Assembly: GCA_964414815.1 (NCBI GenBank)
Contig: CAYPXY010000002.1
Span: 62,001-126,000, forward strand
Length of the DNA stretch: 64,000 bases
From: Mariniblastus sp964414815
GTDB lineage: Bacteria > Planctomycetota > Planctomycetia > Pirellulales > Pirellulaceae
Direction of reading: 5' to 3'
Part shown: positions 26,525 to 34,587 of the stretch, in pieces
Layout: every line of letters starts with the position of its first letter
Numbering within the stretch: position 1 is the stretch's first letter
Notes under the pieces: generated by a model
The model's database searches: none
What the model was told of the DNA's origin: nothing
The model's input: only the letters and a program-made list of their open reading frames with translations
Translations under genes and position numbers: made by a program

Positions 26525-27928
26525 ATGTCGAACATGCTGGTGATAGACGACGAACCTTCCATCTGCTGGGGGCTGGATCGACTTGGCCGGAAAATGGGAC
26601 TGGAGGTCACGGTGGCATCGTCTGCAGAACAGGGCTTGGCTGCGGCGACGCGTCAGCCTCCCAATGTCATCATGCTGGACGTTCGACTGCCCGGTATGGA
26701 CGGCTTGACGGCGCTGGATCGATTTCGTGAATTGCTGGGTGAAGTCCCGGTCATTATCATGACGGCCTACGGAAGTCTCGATGTGGCTCTGCGCGCGACT
26801 CGTCCGGATGTTCATGAGTACCTGGTCAAACCTTTTGACTTGACGGATGCTGCCGATGCGATCAATCGCGCCCTGAATCCCGCTCGGGACGTCGATGTCG
26901 CGCCGGCGGCCGCGACGAAGGAGTACGGCTTGCTGGTCGGGCGTTCGCCGAAAATGCAGGAAGTTTTTCGCCAAGTCGCGCTGGCGTCGTCAGCGGATGT
27001 TCCGGTACTGCTGGTCGGCGAAAGCGGAACTGGCAAGGAGCTGGCGGCTCGCGAAATCCACGCGCACAGTAGTCGCAGCCATCAACCTTTTGTGGCGGTC
27101 AATGTTGCCGCGCTGACGCCATCACTGGCCGAGAGCGAGCTTTTTGGACACGTTCGGGGCGCATTCACTGGAGCAGATCAAAGCCGACCTGGTTTGCTGG
27201 TGCAGGCTCATGGTGGCACGTTGTTTCTCGATGAGGTGGCTGAGATTCCGCTGCCCGTGCAGGTGAAGCTGCTGCGGGCGCTCGAGCAAGGCGAGGTATT
27301 GCCGGTGGGAGCCTCGCGGCCGGTGCCGGCGCGTTTCCGCATTATCTCGGCCAGCCACCGCGATTTGACCAAGCTGATCGAGCGGGCCGAATTTCGACTC
27401 GACCTCTACTACCGGCTGGCAGGTTTTCGAATTGACTTGCCTCCGCTTCGCGAGCGGGCCGATGATATTGAATTGCTGGCAAGCCATTTCCTCGCTGGCG
27501 TCAAATTCGGTGGGCAAGTTCCCGCCGCTGGCATTTCAGCTGAGGCGATGACGGAATTGCGGTCGCGAACCTGGCCGGGGAATGTTCGGGAACTTAAAAG
27601 TGCCGTCGAGCATGCCTGTTTGATCGCACGCGGAGGGTTGATCGAGCCGCAACACCTGCCGGAGGCGACCAAGTTGTCGCCGCGAAATTTGAGCGCGATT
27701 CCGGACGGTTCGGTTGAAGAGTTGCAGCGGCTGATTGATCACTGGGCTCGCCATCAATTGGCTTCCAGCCAAGAGAATGATGATTTGTATGAGCAGTTGA
27801 TCCGGTTGGTCGAGAAACCGCTTTTCGCAGCAGTACTGGAACATCATCATGGACAAGTCGCCACCGCCGCGCGCCAACTCGGTCTGCATCGAACGACGCT
27901 TAAACGAAAGCTGGAAGACGGACCATAA
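26525..27928 (+). CDS. Sigma-54-dependent response regulator (NtrC family)
   Basis: 467 aa. The receiver domain (1-120) has acidic pocket DDE at 8-10, phospho-acceptor D52 (MLDVRLPGMDG) and K102 (VKPF). The AAA+ domain (about 140-380) has Walker A GESGTGKE (165-172) and GAFTGA at 212-217, the loop that contacts sigma-54. A Fis-type helix-turn-helix is at the C-terminus (GQVATAARQLGLHRTTLKRK). When phosphorylated it should oligomerise and remodel sigma-54 holoenzyme. No upstream operator is visible; the C-rich leader lacks a clear ribosome binding site. It is convergent with a histidine kinase gene, overlapping by 29 bp, and that kinase is its likely partner. Confidence 0.95.
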   Translation: MSNMLVIDDEPSICWGLDRLGRKMGLEVTVASSAEQGLAAATRQPPNVIMLDVRLPGMDGLTALDRFRELLGEVPVIIMTAYGSLDVALRATRPDVHEYLVKPFDLTDAADAINRALNPARDVDVAPAAATKEYGLLVGRSPKMQEVFRQVALASSADVPVLLVGESGTGKELAAREIHAHSSRSHQPFVAVNVAALTPSLAESELFGHVRGAFTGADQSRPGLLVQAHGGTLFLDEVAEIPLPVQVKLLRALEQGEVLPVGASRPVPARFRIISASHRDLTKLIERAEFRLDLYYRLAGFRIDLPPLRERADDIELLASHFLAGVKFGGQVPAAGISAEAMTELRSRTWPGNVRELKSAVEHACLIARGGLIEPQHLPEATKLSPRNLSAIPDGSVEELQRLIDHWARHQLASSQENDDLYEQLIRLVEKPLFAAVLEHHHGQVATAARQLGLHRTTLKRKLEDGP

Positions 27929-29255
27929 ATACGGTCTGACCATTTTCCCGCTTCCAGCCCAACTCTCCGCGTGCCGTTTTCACGATTCGCTGGCACAGCG
28001 CCAACCCCAATCCAACCCCTTCCGGCTTCCCGGTCACAAACGGTTCAAATAATTTGGGCCGGAGTTCTTCGGGCGGACCGGCTCCGTTGTCGCGGACGGT
28101 GAATTGGACTTCGTCGTCGTTGACGCTCAACTCGATCCAGACTTCCGCCGGCAGGGCGTGGTGCTTCTGTTCGTGTTGCGACGCAGCCTCGATGCCGTTA
28201 TTGATCAGGTTGATGAACAACTGCTCGCAATCATCGGCGGTTACATTCACCATCGCCGGATCGGTCAGTGGTGGAACATGCAGCTCGACGCCGAGATGTT
28301 CTGCGGTGGGTTTGAGCAGCTCGATGGTCGAACCGAGAATCTCGGTGGCATTGCATTGACGGGCAGGAGCGGCAGCCTGTTCGGATGATTCACACATCGA
28401 GAGGTAGCGGCGGATATGATGCTCCATCAAAGCCAGTTGTCGCATGGCGACGCGATGACTTTCGTTGTCGGCCATCGTTTCAGGTTGAAGCTGGAGCGCC
28501 ATCTGGCAACCGGTGACGCAGTTCCGCAGGTTATGAGCCAGTCCTGCTCCGAGTTGAACCAGCGTTCCCAGTTTTGCATTTTGAACCGCTGCTTGTTCAT
28601 GGCGTTCGAGATCCTGAAGCAACTGGTTGAATGAAATGCCAAGTTGCCGGATCTCGGATTGCCAACTTTCGGTTTCAATGGATTGCCGCGAGCCTGAAGA
28701 TGCTTGTTCCACCTGACGACGAAGCGCATCGACGGGTCGCGAAACGGCCGAAGCCACAATCCAGGCCAGAATCCCGACCAGCGGGATCACCAAGGCAGCC
28801 GCCAGCAACGGCATTTGAGCGGCCTGCCACCAGGTTTGCCAGCGAGATTCACGCGGCAGCAGAATGTGCAGGTTTTGCGGTGCTCCGGTTTGTACGACCG
28901 GCACAGTGCGCAGCGAGTAAGCGGTATTGTGAAACGTCACAAGGTTCGCAGAACGGGCTTGATCGCGGATGGCGGGGTCAACCAGACGCTGAAATTCCGG
29001 ATCGGTGGCCACGGTGATTTTGCCGCGTTCTTCGAGTGCGAACTCGGCGCTCGAAAGCTTTTTCAAATCGGTCAGGATTCGCTCGGTCAGCGGGAATCGG
29101 GATTGGCCCAGCAGGGTCGAGATTTGATCGAGTTGAAGCTGAACGGTTTGTTCGTTCCGTCCGATGGCCGTGCGCACGTTGAGGAACGTGATCAGCGCCG
29201 TGGCAAGCAAGATCAGTGCAAACGTGGAAATCAGAATTTGGAGTCGTAGTGGCAT
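27900..29255 (-). CDS. Membrane sensor histidine kinase (NtrB/ZraS-like)
   Basis: 451 aa from ATG 29255 (a GTG three codons earlier at 29264 is possible). TM1 (ILISTFALILLATALITFLN) and TM2 (LLAAALVIPLVGILAWIVASAV) bracket a periplasmic sensor of about 120 residues. Then come a HAMP-like linker, a dimerisation helix with H241 in GAGLAHNLRN, an N-box (FINLINNGIEAA), G1 (VRDNGAGPP) and G2 (GVGLGLALCQRIV). It autophosphorylates on His and should donate to the neighbouring NtrC-type regulator; the sensed signal is unknown. The opposite-strand arrangement means the two genes are not one operon, unlike typical ntrBC-like pairs. Confidence 0.93.
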   Translation of the reverse strand: MPLRLQILISTFALILLATALITFLNVRTAIGRNEQTVQLQLDQISTLLGQSRFPLTERILTDLKKLSSAEFALEERGKITVATDPEFQRLVDPAIRDQARSANLVTFHNTAYSLRTVPVVQTGAPQNLHILLPRESRWQTWWQAAQMPLLAAALVIPLVGILAWIVASAVSRPVDALRRQVEQASSGSRQSIETESWQSEIRQLGISFNQLLQDLERHEQAAVQNAKLGTLVQLGAGLAHNLRNCVTGCQMALQLQPETMADNESHRVAMRQLALMEHHIRRYLSMCESSEQAAAPARQCNATEILGSTIELLKPTAEHLGVELHVPPLTDPAMVNVTADDCEQLFINLINNGIEAASQHEQKHHALPAEVWIELSVNDDEVQFTVRDNGAGPPEELRPKLFEPFVTGKPEGVGLGLALCQRIVKTARGELGWKRENGQTVFMVRLPAFV

Positions 29256-29359
29256 CGGCGGCACGCGAGTGGGATGACCCCGGAATCAACGGATGGATCA
29301 TTGTAGAACCATTATCCTCCATTGTTCAGCGCGCCGAAAGAGATGGGAGATCGACTAAT

Positions 29360-29447
29360 GCCGCCGGATTTTATCCGGCGGATCGTTATCATCAGCCTGA
29401 AAGATTCTCCCAATAAAGTTAAATGCCGCCGGTTTATAACCGGCGGA
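29360..29447. repeat. Two short palindromes GCCGCCGG...CCGGCGG
   Basis: GCCGCCGGATTTTATCCGG (29360) and GCCGCCGGTTTATAACCGG (29426) are near-perfect 22-bp palindromes separated by 44 bp. A third, slightly degraded copy is at 53464-53485 (GCCGCCGGATTTCATCCGG). Confidence 0.85.
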
Positions 29448-29460
29448 TAGTTACCATCGA

Positions 29461-29590
29461 CCTTGCGGAGACTGCACTCTGCCGTCGCGCCTGCGCCGAC
29501 CATTGCTTGTTTGTTCAAGCTCCCGTCCATGGGTTACTGTTCTTGATTAGGCGAGTACCAACGAGTGAAGGTCGGCTTCGGCTTGCGGCT
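29461..29590 (-). repeat. Partial GTTTAGCCGCAAGCCG-family element
   Basis: It carries the inverted core GCACTCTGCCGTCGCGCC (about 29474-29491) and ends with GGTCGGCTTCGGCTTGCGGC (29570-29589), the same order as in the 40-kb and 50-kb elements. The left half is missing. Confidence 0.75.
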
Positions 29591-29594
29591 ATTT

Positions 29595-29700
29595 ATGGAG
29601 TGCGGGACTCTTGTACCGCTTTGGATATTTGGATTTCATCGGTGGTCGAAACCGTCCGAAGCCATAGAAACGATAGCGGGACAAGAGTCCCGCACTCCAT
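29595..29700. repeat. Element with 20-bp perfect terminal inverted repeats
   Basis: ATGGAGTGCGGGACTCTTGT (29595-29614) and ACAAGAGTCCCGCACTCCAT (29681-29700) are exact reverse complements enclosing 66 bp of unrelated sequence. It has a MITE-like shape and no reading frame. Confidence 0.88.
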
Positions 29701-29727
29701 AGAGGTTAAACTCAATGCCGCTAAAGT

Positions 29728-29836
29728 TCCGGAGACCTCACCCAGTGGCAGCCGCTTGGCGGCGCAAATGGGGCGGCTTACATCGAAAAAAGGCAAGCTG
29801 TTTAACGCCCCATTTGCTCTGCGGCGCGGTTAAACA
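29728..29836. repeat. Hairpin element GGAGAC...CCGCTTGGCGGCG, copy 1
   Basis: GGCGCAAATGGGGCG (about 29757) faces CGCCCCATTTGC (about 29803). The left side CCGGAGACCTCACCCAG...CCGCTTGGCGGCG recurs inverted at 63751-63787, next to nuoK. It abuts the 3' end of the coiled-coil gene. Confidence 0.75.
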
Positions 29837-29848
29837 AAGGTGGTTGGT

Positions 29849-30787
29849 TTATTCCAGAACGTCTTGTGGCTGTGCCGGGCGAGGAGCTTCGGCGGGCTTC
29901 GCTGGCTGAGGAGGGTTAGGGTATAGTCTGTCACCAGAATTGGGGGCAGGGTTACGGCCGTAAACCGGAATAGAACTGGGGTCAAAGTGAGGATCGTTAG
30001 AGATAACTCTGACAGTAGGATTGGGAGCTGAAAGGCCGGACGAGGCACCACCGCGAACAGCAGGGGCTGAAGGCGCAAATAGACTTTGCCCCGCAGATGC
30101 GCTACCATGATTGTCCGAGAACCAAACGGTTCGATTACCGGTGTTACCTTCCGGCCAGCCCAAACCGTCGGCTTGGGCGAGAACCATTTCCAGCTTGAGC
30201 TCCACCATGCGCTCTTTGGCATCTTGCCGATTTTTCAACTGTTCGCGAAGCTTGGCAAGTTTTTCTTCGAGTGCGACCAGTTCCTGCTCTTGGGCTTTGA
30301 GGAATGTGTCGTAGTGTTCCGAAAGAGCTTCAGCAACCGCTTGTCGAGCGGTTTCTCGCTCCTCACTGGATGCCTCGGCAGCCCGGTATTCCTTGATGGC
30401 GGTGCCAAGTTTGTCTCCCGCAGAAGGTTGAAACTGGGGCAGGTTAGGCAACGCTCGTGCAACTTCTTGTTGCTGTTGCTGAACTGCAAAAAGGTGGCTT
30501 GCTAGCGCTTGTTCCTTCTGGAGATTGGTTTCAGCCAACTCAGCTTGCCGCTGTTTGAACGTTCTTTCAACATCCATGAGTAGACGAGCTCGCGTTTCGG
30601 CTTGTGCTTTGGCTTCCGTTTCCTTGGCCAAGCGATCTCGTAGTAAACGTATTTCTGCTTCATCGGCTGACCGTTGAGCAGCGATCGTTCTTGCTTCCGT
30701 CGTTTGATCTCTATCTTGGGCGCAAGCAGTGTTTGCATACACCGTAATCGCAAGACAAGAAACAACAAAAAATCTAATAGTTATCAT
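29849..30787 (-). CDS. Secreted coiled-coil protein, unknown function
   Basis: 312 aa with a signal peptide (MITIRFFVVSCLAITVYANTACAQ, cleavage after AxA-like CAQ). Residues about 30-215 are heptad-rich and charged (RLLRDRLAKETEAKAQAETR, LEEKLAKLREQLKNRQDAKE), a long coiled coil. The remaining 100 residues are low complexity, Pro/Ala/Ser/Asn-rich, ending PAKPAEAPRPAQPQDVLE. I know no family. It lies downstream of the Ser/Thr kinase gene on the same strand but separated by a palindromic repeat, so co-expression with the sigma/kinase pair is possible but uncertain. Confidence 0.78.
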   Translation of the reverse strand: MITIRFFVVSCLAITVYANTACAQDRDQTTEARTIAAQRSADEAEIRLLRDRLAKETEAKAQAETRARLLMDVERTFKQRQAELAETNLQKEQALASHLFAVQQQQQEVARALPNLPQFQPSAGDKLGTAIKEYRAAEASSEERETARQAVAEALSEHYDTFLKAQEQELVALEEKLAKLREQLKNRQDAKERMVELKLEMVLAQADGLGWPEGNTGNRTVWFSDNHGSASAGQSLFAPSAPAVRGGASSGLSAPNPTVRVISNDPHFDPSSIPVYGRNPAPNSGDRLYPNPPQPAKPAEAPRPAQPQDVLE

Positions 30788-30830
30788 GGTTTACCTTTCA
30801 AAAAGTTCACAAAGGGTTAATCATTGTCAA

Positions 30831-30904
30831 TCACAACCCGAAGCGTAAGCAAGGGACGACATCATCAAGCTGGAGCATTCCCTCGCTTACGCTTCGGGTT
30901 ATGA
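30831..30904. repeat. Palindromic repeat, CCCTCGCTTACGCTTCGGG family, copy 3
   Basis: Slightly degraded left arm (ACAACCCGAAGCGTAAGCAA) and a perfect right arm; the loop has CAAGCTGGAG in the same orientation as the 56928 copy. It sits between the Ser/Thr kinase stop and the coiled-coil gene start and could terminate the kinase transcript. Confidence 0.9.
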
Positions 30905-30913
30905 TGAATTTTC

Positions 30914-32539
30914 CTACCAGCTACGAAACCGGCTCTCATACGATTCAATCTCTGTCTTCAGGTTCTGAATTTCGCCAGTGAGCGGGTGGCTTTCACTTCC
31001 GTCAACACTCCAGCCTCCAGTTTCGGTTTGCTGCTGCCAGTTTCGGTCGGTTTGGTCGAATTCGTGGTGAAGCCGAATGACTTGAGTTTGTACCTCATGG
31101 AGATCTTGCTCAAGTTCGCTCAGGGCCTGATGGCCTTCGAACCATTTTGCGAACCTCATGGCGTTTGACGAGATAGTCTCATTCTGGCCGGATGAGCCCG
31201 CGATGACGATCATACGTTCGCCGGGAGGCAGCCCATCGAGCGGACTTGCCGCAACAGCGGGATGGTTGCCGATCGCTGCGTTGATGGTGGGTGTTTTTCC
31301 TTTGCGATTCGCACCGAATAGAAAACAGACGATGGCCACCAATACAGAGGCTGCAACGAATGTGGATGTTTGAATGGTTCGCCAACGTCGCTTCGACATG
31401 GGCAGCCGAGGACGCGATTGCGCATCGGGCTGCTGAAGATGAGCCAGATAGTGCTCGAGCCAATCTCCCAGTTCGGTTGCGGATTGAATTCGGTGAGCGG
31501 GATGTTTCTCAAGCAGTCGGCCAATCAATTGCGACAAGGGGCGTGGAATATCCGGATTGATCTGGCAAGCGGGTTGATGCGGATCGTTGGCAATCTTGCT
31601 CAGCACGGCCAGCGGTTGCGAGCCTCGAAACGGAGGACGCCCCGTACACATCGCATACATCACGCTGCCCAGAGCAAACAAATCCGAACGCCCGTCGAGC
31701 GACTCGCCACGCGACTGTTCGGGCGACATGTATTGTGGGGTTCCGGCCAGCACTCCAGTATGGGTCATACTGGCATCGTCCATCGCGCGGGCCAAGCCAA
31801 AATCCGTCAACTGGACTCGTTCGATTCCCTGATCGAGCAGGATGTTCGCCGGTTTGACATCGCGGTGGACAAGCCCCTGAGCGTGGGCCGCTGCCAGTCC
31901 CTTTGCGATCTGCATCGAAATCCGCAGTATTTCCTTGATCTCCATCGGGCCGGTGTTCTCGATGCGTCGCTGCAACGTTTCGCCGCGACAGTACTGGGTC
32001 ACGATATAGGGGCTGCCTCGCCATTGAGCGACGCTGTAGATCGGCAGTACATGGTCATCGACGACGGCTGCGGCGGCCTTGGCCTCGCGTGCAAATCGTT
32101 TGCGAGCGGCGGCAGACTCGGCGAGATGGGGAAGCAACATCTTGATTGCCACAAAACGTTGAAGGGCCGGATCAAACGCCTTGAAGACGACTCCAAAACC
32201 ACCTCGCCCGATGATGCCGACAATTTCATGCCCGTCGATGCGTCCCATTCGGTGGGGGTCATCCGTCGGTCCCAACATTTTCAAGATCGAATCGACGGAC
32301 GCAGAAGTGGAGGTTGCATTTTCCTGAAACCTGGATGATGTGCTTTCGTCGGGCGCCAGCAATCGGGCTGCCACCGAGTTGTCCAGCCACGGAGACTGGG
32401 AGTGCTGCTGGAGCAGCTCAAGGCAGTTGGAACATTGATCGACATGACGCTCGAGCTCTTCAAGTTGCTGCGGCGTGAAATCGCCCGAGGCAAGCCGCTC
32501 AAGCTCATGTTCATTCAGGCATGTAAAGTTCGATTGCAT
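30914..32539 (-). CDS. Membrane Ser/Thr protein kinase with N-terminal zinc-finger motif
   Basis: 541 aa. N-terminal HVDQCSNC (H32, C36, C39) is an anti-sigma-type zinc-binding HxxxCxxC motif. The Hanks-type kinase domain (about 104-370) has GRGGFGVVF (111-119), Lys133 (VAIKML), HRDVKPAN (225-232), DFGLAR (246-251) and GTPQYMSPEQ in the activation segment. A single transmembrane helix near 390-410 (TFVAASVLVAIVCFLFG) precedes a C-terminal exocytoplasmic region of about 130 residues with a coiled coil. It lies 15 bp after the ECF sigma gene, so the two are co-transcribed and the zinc finger may hold the sigma factor in check. The association of ECF factors with Ser/Thr kinases is known in planctomycetes; the mechanism here is inferred. 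Confidence 0.95.
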   Translation of the reverse strand: MQSNFTCLNEHELERLASGDFTPQQLEELERHVDQCSNCLELLQQHSQSPWLDNSVAARLLAPDESTSSRFQENATSTSASVDSILKMLGPTDDPHRMGRIDGHEIVGIIGRGGFGVVFKAFDPALQRFVAIKMLLPHLAESAAARKRFAREAKAAAAVVDDHVLPIYSVAQWRGSPYIVTQYCRGETLQRRIENTGPMEIKEILRISMQIAKGLAAAHAQGLVHRDVKPANILLDQGIERVQLTDFGLARAMDDASMTHTGVLAGTPQYMSPEQSRGESLDGRSDLFALGSVMYAMCTGRPPFRGSQPLAVLSKIANDPHQPACQINPDIPRPLSQLIGRLLEKHPAHRIQSATELGDWLEHYLAHLQQPDAQSRPRLPMSKRRWRTIQTSTFVAASVLVAIVCFLFGANRKGKTPTINAAIGNHPAVAASPLDGLPPGERMIVIAGSSGQNETISSNAMRFAKWFEGHQALSELEQDLHEVQTQVIRLHHEFDQTDRNWQQQTETGGWSVDGSESHPLTGEIQNLKTEIESYESRFRSW

Positions 32540-32554
32540 GGTGGGGTACTGAAT

Positions 32555-33175
32555 TTACGGGTCCATGAAACGGAATGAGTTCCGTTCTACGATTTCATTT
32601 ATTTTTTCCTTCAGCCGGGACATCACCCGAAATCGGGCGACGTAAATCGACCCGGCTGATTTTCCGGTCGAACGAGTTACGTTGGTGATGGGCTGTCCCT
32701 CGACCGCTGTTTTCCAGAAGACGTTCCAGGTTTCTGGTGTGAACTCGTTGCGAATCTGGTCGGCGGCACAGCGAAAAATTTCGAGACGGGTTTCGTTTTC
32801 GAACTCTTTCGAGGTGCTGTCGGCGTCCGGTAGTTGGTGGAGCATTTCAAAAACGGAGGACGAGCCACTGGCCGCATCGCGAGGCCGTCGAGAGAGGTGC
32901 TTGGTGATAGCGTTGCGGGCAACGGTGCTCAGCCAGGCTCTGAACGGCGGCTGGTTTGGGTCTTCCTGCCAGCCCTGAATCGCTCGAGAGATGGACAAGA
33001 AGATCTGTTGCATCACATCCTGTGCGTCGGCGTCCTGAAGGCCCCGATTGCGAGCCATTCGCAAAACCACTGGCTGATAGATCGCCAGAAACTCTTCCCA
33101 CGACGCCCCATCGCCCAGCGCTTGGACGCGCCCGATGAGACTGTAGTTGGTTTCTGGAAATTCTCTCATACTCAT
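32555..33175 (-). CDS. ECF-type RNA polymerase sigma factor
   Basis: 206 aa from ATG 33175 (ATG 33169 two codons later is equally possible; AGGA lies 4 or 10 bases upstream). Region 2 includes YQPVVLRMARNRGLQDADAQ followed by DVMQQIFLSISRAIQGW and FRAWLSTVARNAI. Region 4 follows a poorly conserved linker and ends with TGKSAGSIYVARFRVMSRLK, the promoter -35 reading helix. It directs core polymerase to an unknown regulon. Being 15 bp upstream of a membrane kinase with an anti-sigma-like zinc finger, it is probably controlled by it. The longer open frame upstream of 33175 has no support. Confidence 0.93.
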   Translation of the reverse strand: MSMREFPETNYSLIGRVQALGDGASWEEFLAIYQPVVLRMARNRGLQDADAQDVMQQIFLSISRAIQGWQEDPNQPPFRAWLSTVARNAITKHLSRRPRDAASGSSSVFEMLHQLPDADSTSKEFENETRLEIFRCAADQIRNEFTPETWNVFWKTAVEGQPITNVTRSTGKSAGSIYVARFRVMSRLKEKINEIVERNSFRFMDP

Positions 33176-33327
33176 ATCATCCTGGAAATTGGGAGATCTT
33201 ACAGCAATTTTTGCCATTTTTTTATTCAATTTGCGCAAACCGCAGGTGCGTTGGCCGGTGAATCTTTCGAACGAGAGGCACAGGGGGATTTGCCGGAGCG
33301 CGAAGATTGGTGATGCTCTATCTGCTT

Positions 33328-34410
33328 CTAACCCGAAATAAGCCACAGCGGGTTGACAGGATCGCCGCGCCATTCGGGTGTGCTTCGACTTTCTGGCGAC
33401 TCACAGAACGAACGAAACGAACGGTAAAATGGACCCCATTCGGGGTAGGGCTCAACTCGTTTCAATCTGTCTGCCGTATCAATCAATAACGCACGATCGG
33501 TGCCCTCAAAAATATCCGGGAACTCGCATGTATGCTGCGCTCCGAGCCATCGCAGATTCCGCCAAGGATAGCCCGCAAGTCGCGCGAGTTGGCTTCGGAT
33601 GCGGTTGAGCAATGCCGGATCGGGAATCGGATCGAGGATCATCATCAATTCGATCCGGCGATGCTGACGCGGATCGGGAGAACTGAGTTCAACGAATGGC
33701 TGCGGGCACAGCGACATGCCTGCCGTGGACAGCATGATCTGGTTCTCGCTTGAATACTGCACCAGCCCGACCGGTGGAAAGGATTCTTTTTCGATCTTGA
33801 AATACTGACGTTCAATGGATGAGCTGGGCTGTGAATCGCCAAAAACAGATTGATCCAGATAGTTCAGCCACTGGTCGCGGCACTCAATGAACGGATCGGG
33901 CAATCGGGAAAATGAATCCCAGAACTGCTGAGCGCGGTCGATGCCTTGTTGCAGTTTCGGATTTGGCGGCATGGGGGACGCGATCACGCTTTCCACAGCG
34001 CAATCCGCAGCGTATCCGTGGAAGCCGTTTTCTCCGCTCCAAGGAGGAATGATGGCAAGCGTCTGTTGCGAATCACCACTGGGCGATACTAATGTTTCCA
34101 CGAGCGCCGCACCGGTGCCTTCTTCGAACCAGATGATTTTCAACTGATCGCGATCGGGCAGCGAGCCGGGCTGGTTCGATTTCGTATGGTTGCGAGGAAG
34201 AAGAACCGGCCTGCCTTCGATGAGATCGTTTTGGTTGATCACATACGGACCCTGAACCAGATTTCGAACCCAACAAGCCTTGGGGGGTACATTCGAATGG
34301 GGCTCCCGCGGGATCAGGTACATGTAGACCGACTGCCCGTCCTGCTGAACAATCGCATCCATGTTTCCATATGGAGAGGTTTCGAAATGAAGGATTTCAA
34401 TGTCGGCCAT
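33328..34410 (-). CDS. SUFU-like (suppressor of fused) domain protein, tentative
   Basis: 360 aa, soluble, no signal peptide. The N-terminal region (MADIEILHFETSPYGNMDAI) looks like a small all-beta domain. The C-terminal half shows the order expected of bacterial suppressor-of-fused domains: NQIMLSTAGMSLCPQ (compare VTSGMS), RRIELMMILDP (compare ELxxxLP), then LARLAGYPWRNLRWLGAQHT (compare the GHT motif). These matches are from memory of the family and are moderate. Bacterial SUFU proteins often act as immunity or interaction modules. It is upstream of the ECF sigma gene, 150 bp away. The leader before ATG 34410 is an (ATCCCTC)n tandem tract. Otherwise unknown. Confidence 0.6.
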   Translation of the reverse strand: MADIEILHFETSPYGNMDAIVQQDGQSVYMYLIPREPHSNVPPKACWVRNLVQGPYVINQNDLIEGRPVLLPRNHTKSNQPGSLPDRDQLKIIWFEEGTGAALVETLVSPSGDSQQTLAIIPPWSGENGFHGYAADCAVESVIASPMPPNPKLQQGIDRAQQFWDSFSRLPDPFIECRDQWLNYLDQSVFGDSQPSSSIERQYFKIEKESFPPVGLVQYSSENQIMLSTAGMSLCPQPFVELSSPDPRQHRRIELMMILDPIPDPALLNRIRSQLARLAGYPWRNLRWLGAQHTCEFPDIFEGTDRALLIDTADRLKRVEPYPEWGPFYRSFRSFCESPESRSTPEWRGDPVNPLWLISG

Positions 34411-34412
34411 TT

Positions 34413-34466
34413 TTGGAGGGATGAGGGATGAGGGATGAGGGATGAGGGATGAGGGATGAGGGATGA
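34413..34466. repeat. Tandem heptamer ATGAGGG, about 6.7 copies
   Basis: Six exact ATGAGGG units followed by ATGAACG, ending immediately before the start codon of the SUFU-like gene, so on the coding strand it is a CCCTCAT leader. A three-unit version lies at 21172-21196 in exactly the same relation to the AddB-like start. Confidence 0.95.
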
Positions 34467-34587
34467 ACGCGGGCAGGTTTTCGGTTGGGCTATGTTATTC
34501 TAAGATAGGGATTCCTGAAACGAATACAGTAACACAGAGGTACGATCAGGCGTAGCCGTTGGAACCGCTTGCGATTGATAGAATCTG

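Larger units (their letters stand above)
29265..29848. other. Intergenic repeat island
   Basis: Gene-free; it holds, in order, two GCCGCCGG-x-CCGGCGG palindromes (29360-29381, 29426-29447), an inverted fragment of the GTTTAGCCGCAAGCCG family (29461-29590), a 20-bp perfect inverted pair (29595/29700) and a hairpin element to 29836. Each is listed separately. Promoters for the kinase gene must lie at its left edge. Confidence 0.7.

Noticed and set aside
26266..26730. Open frame spanning a palindromic repeat and the start of the NtrC-type gene
   Set aside because: It reads through the repeat (NPKRKRG string) and overlaps a certain gene in another frame.
34467..34587. Possible riboswitch or leader before the ABC ATPase
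   Set aside because: No stable hairpin or known aptamer signature seen in about 120 bp.
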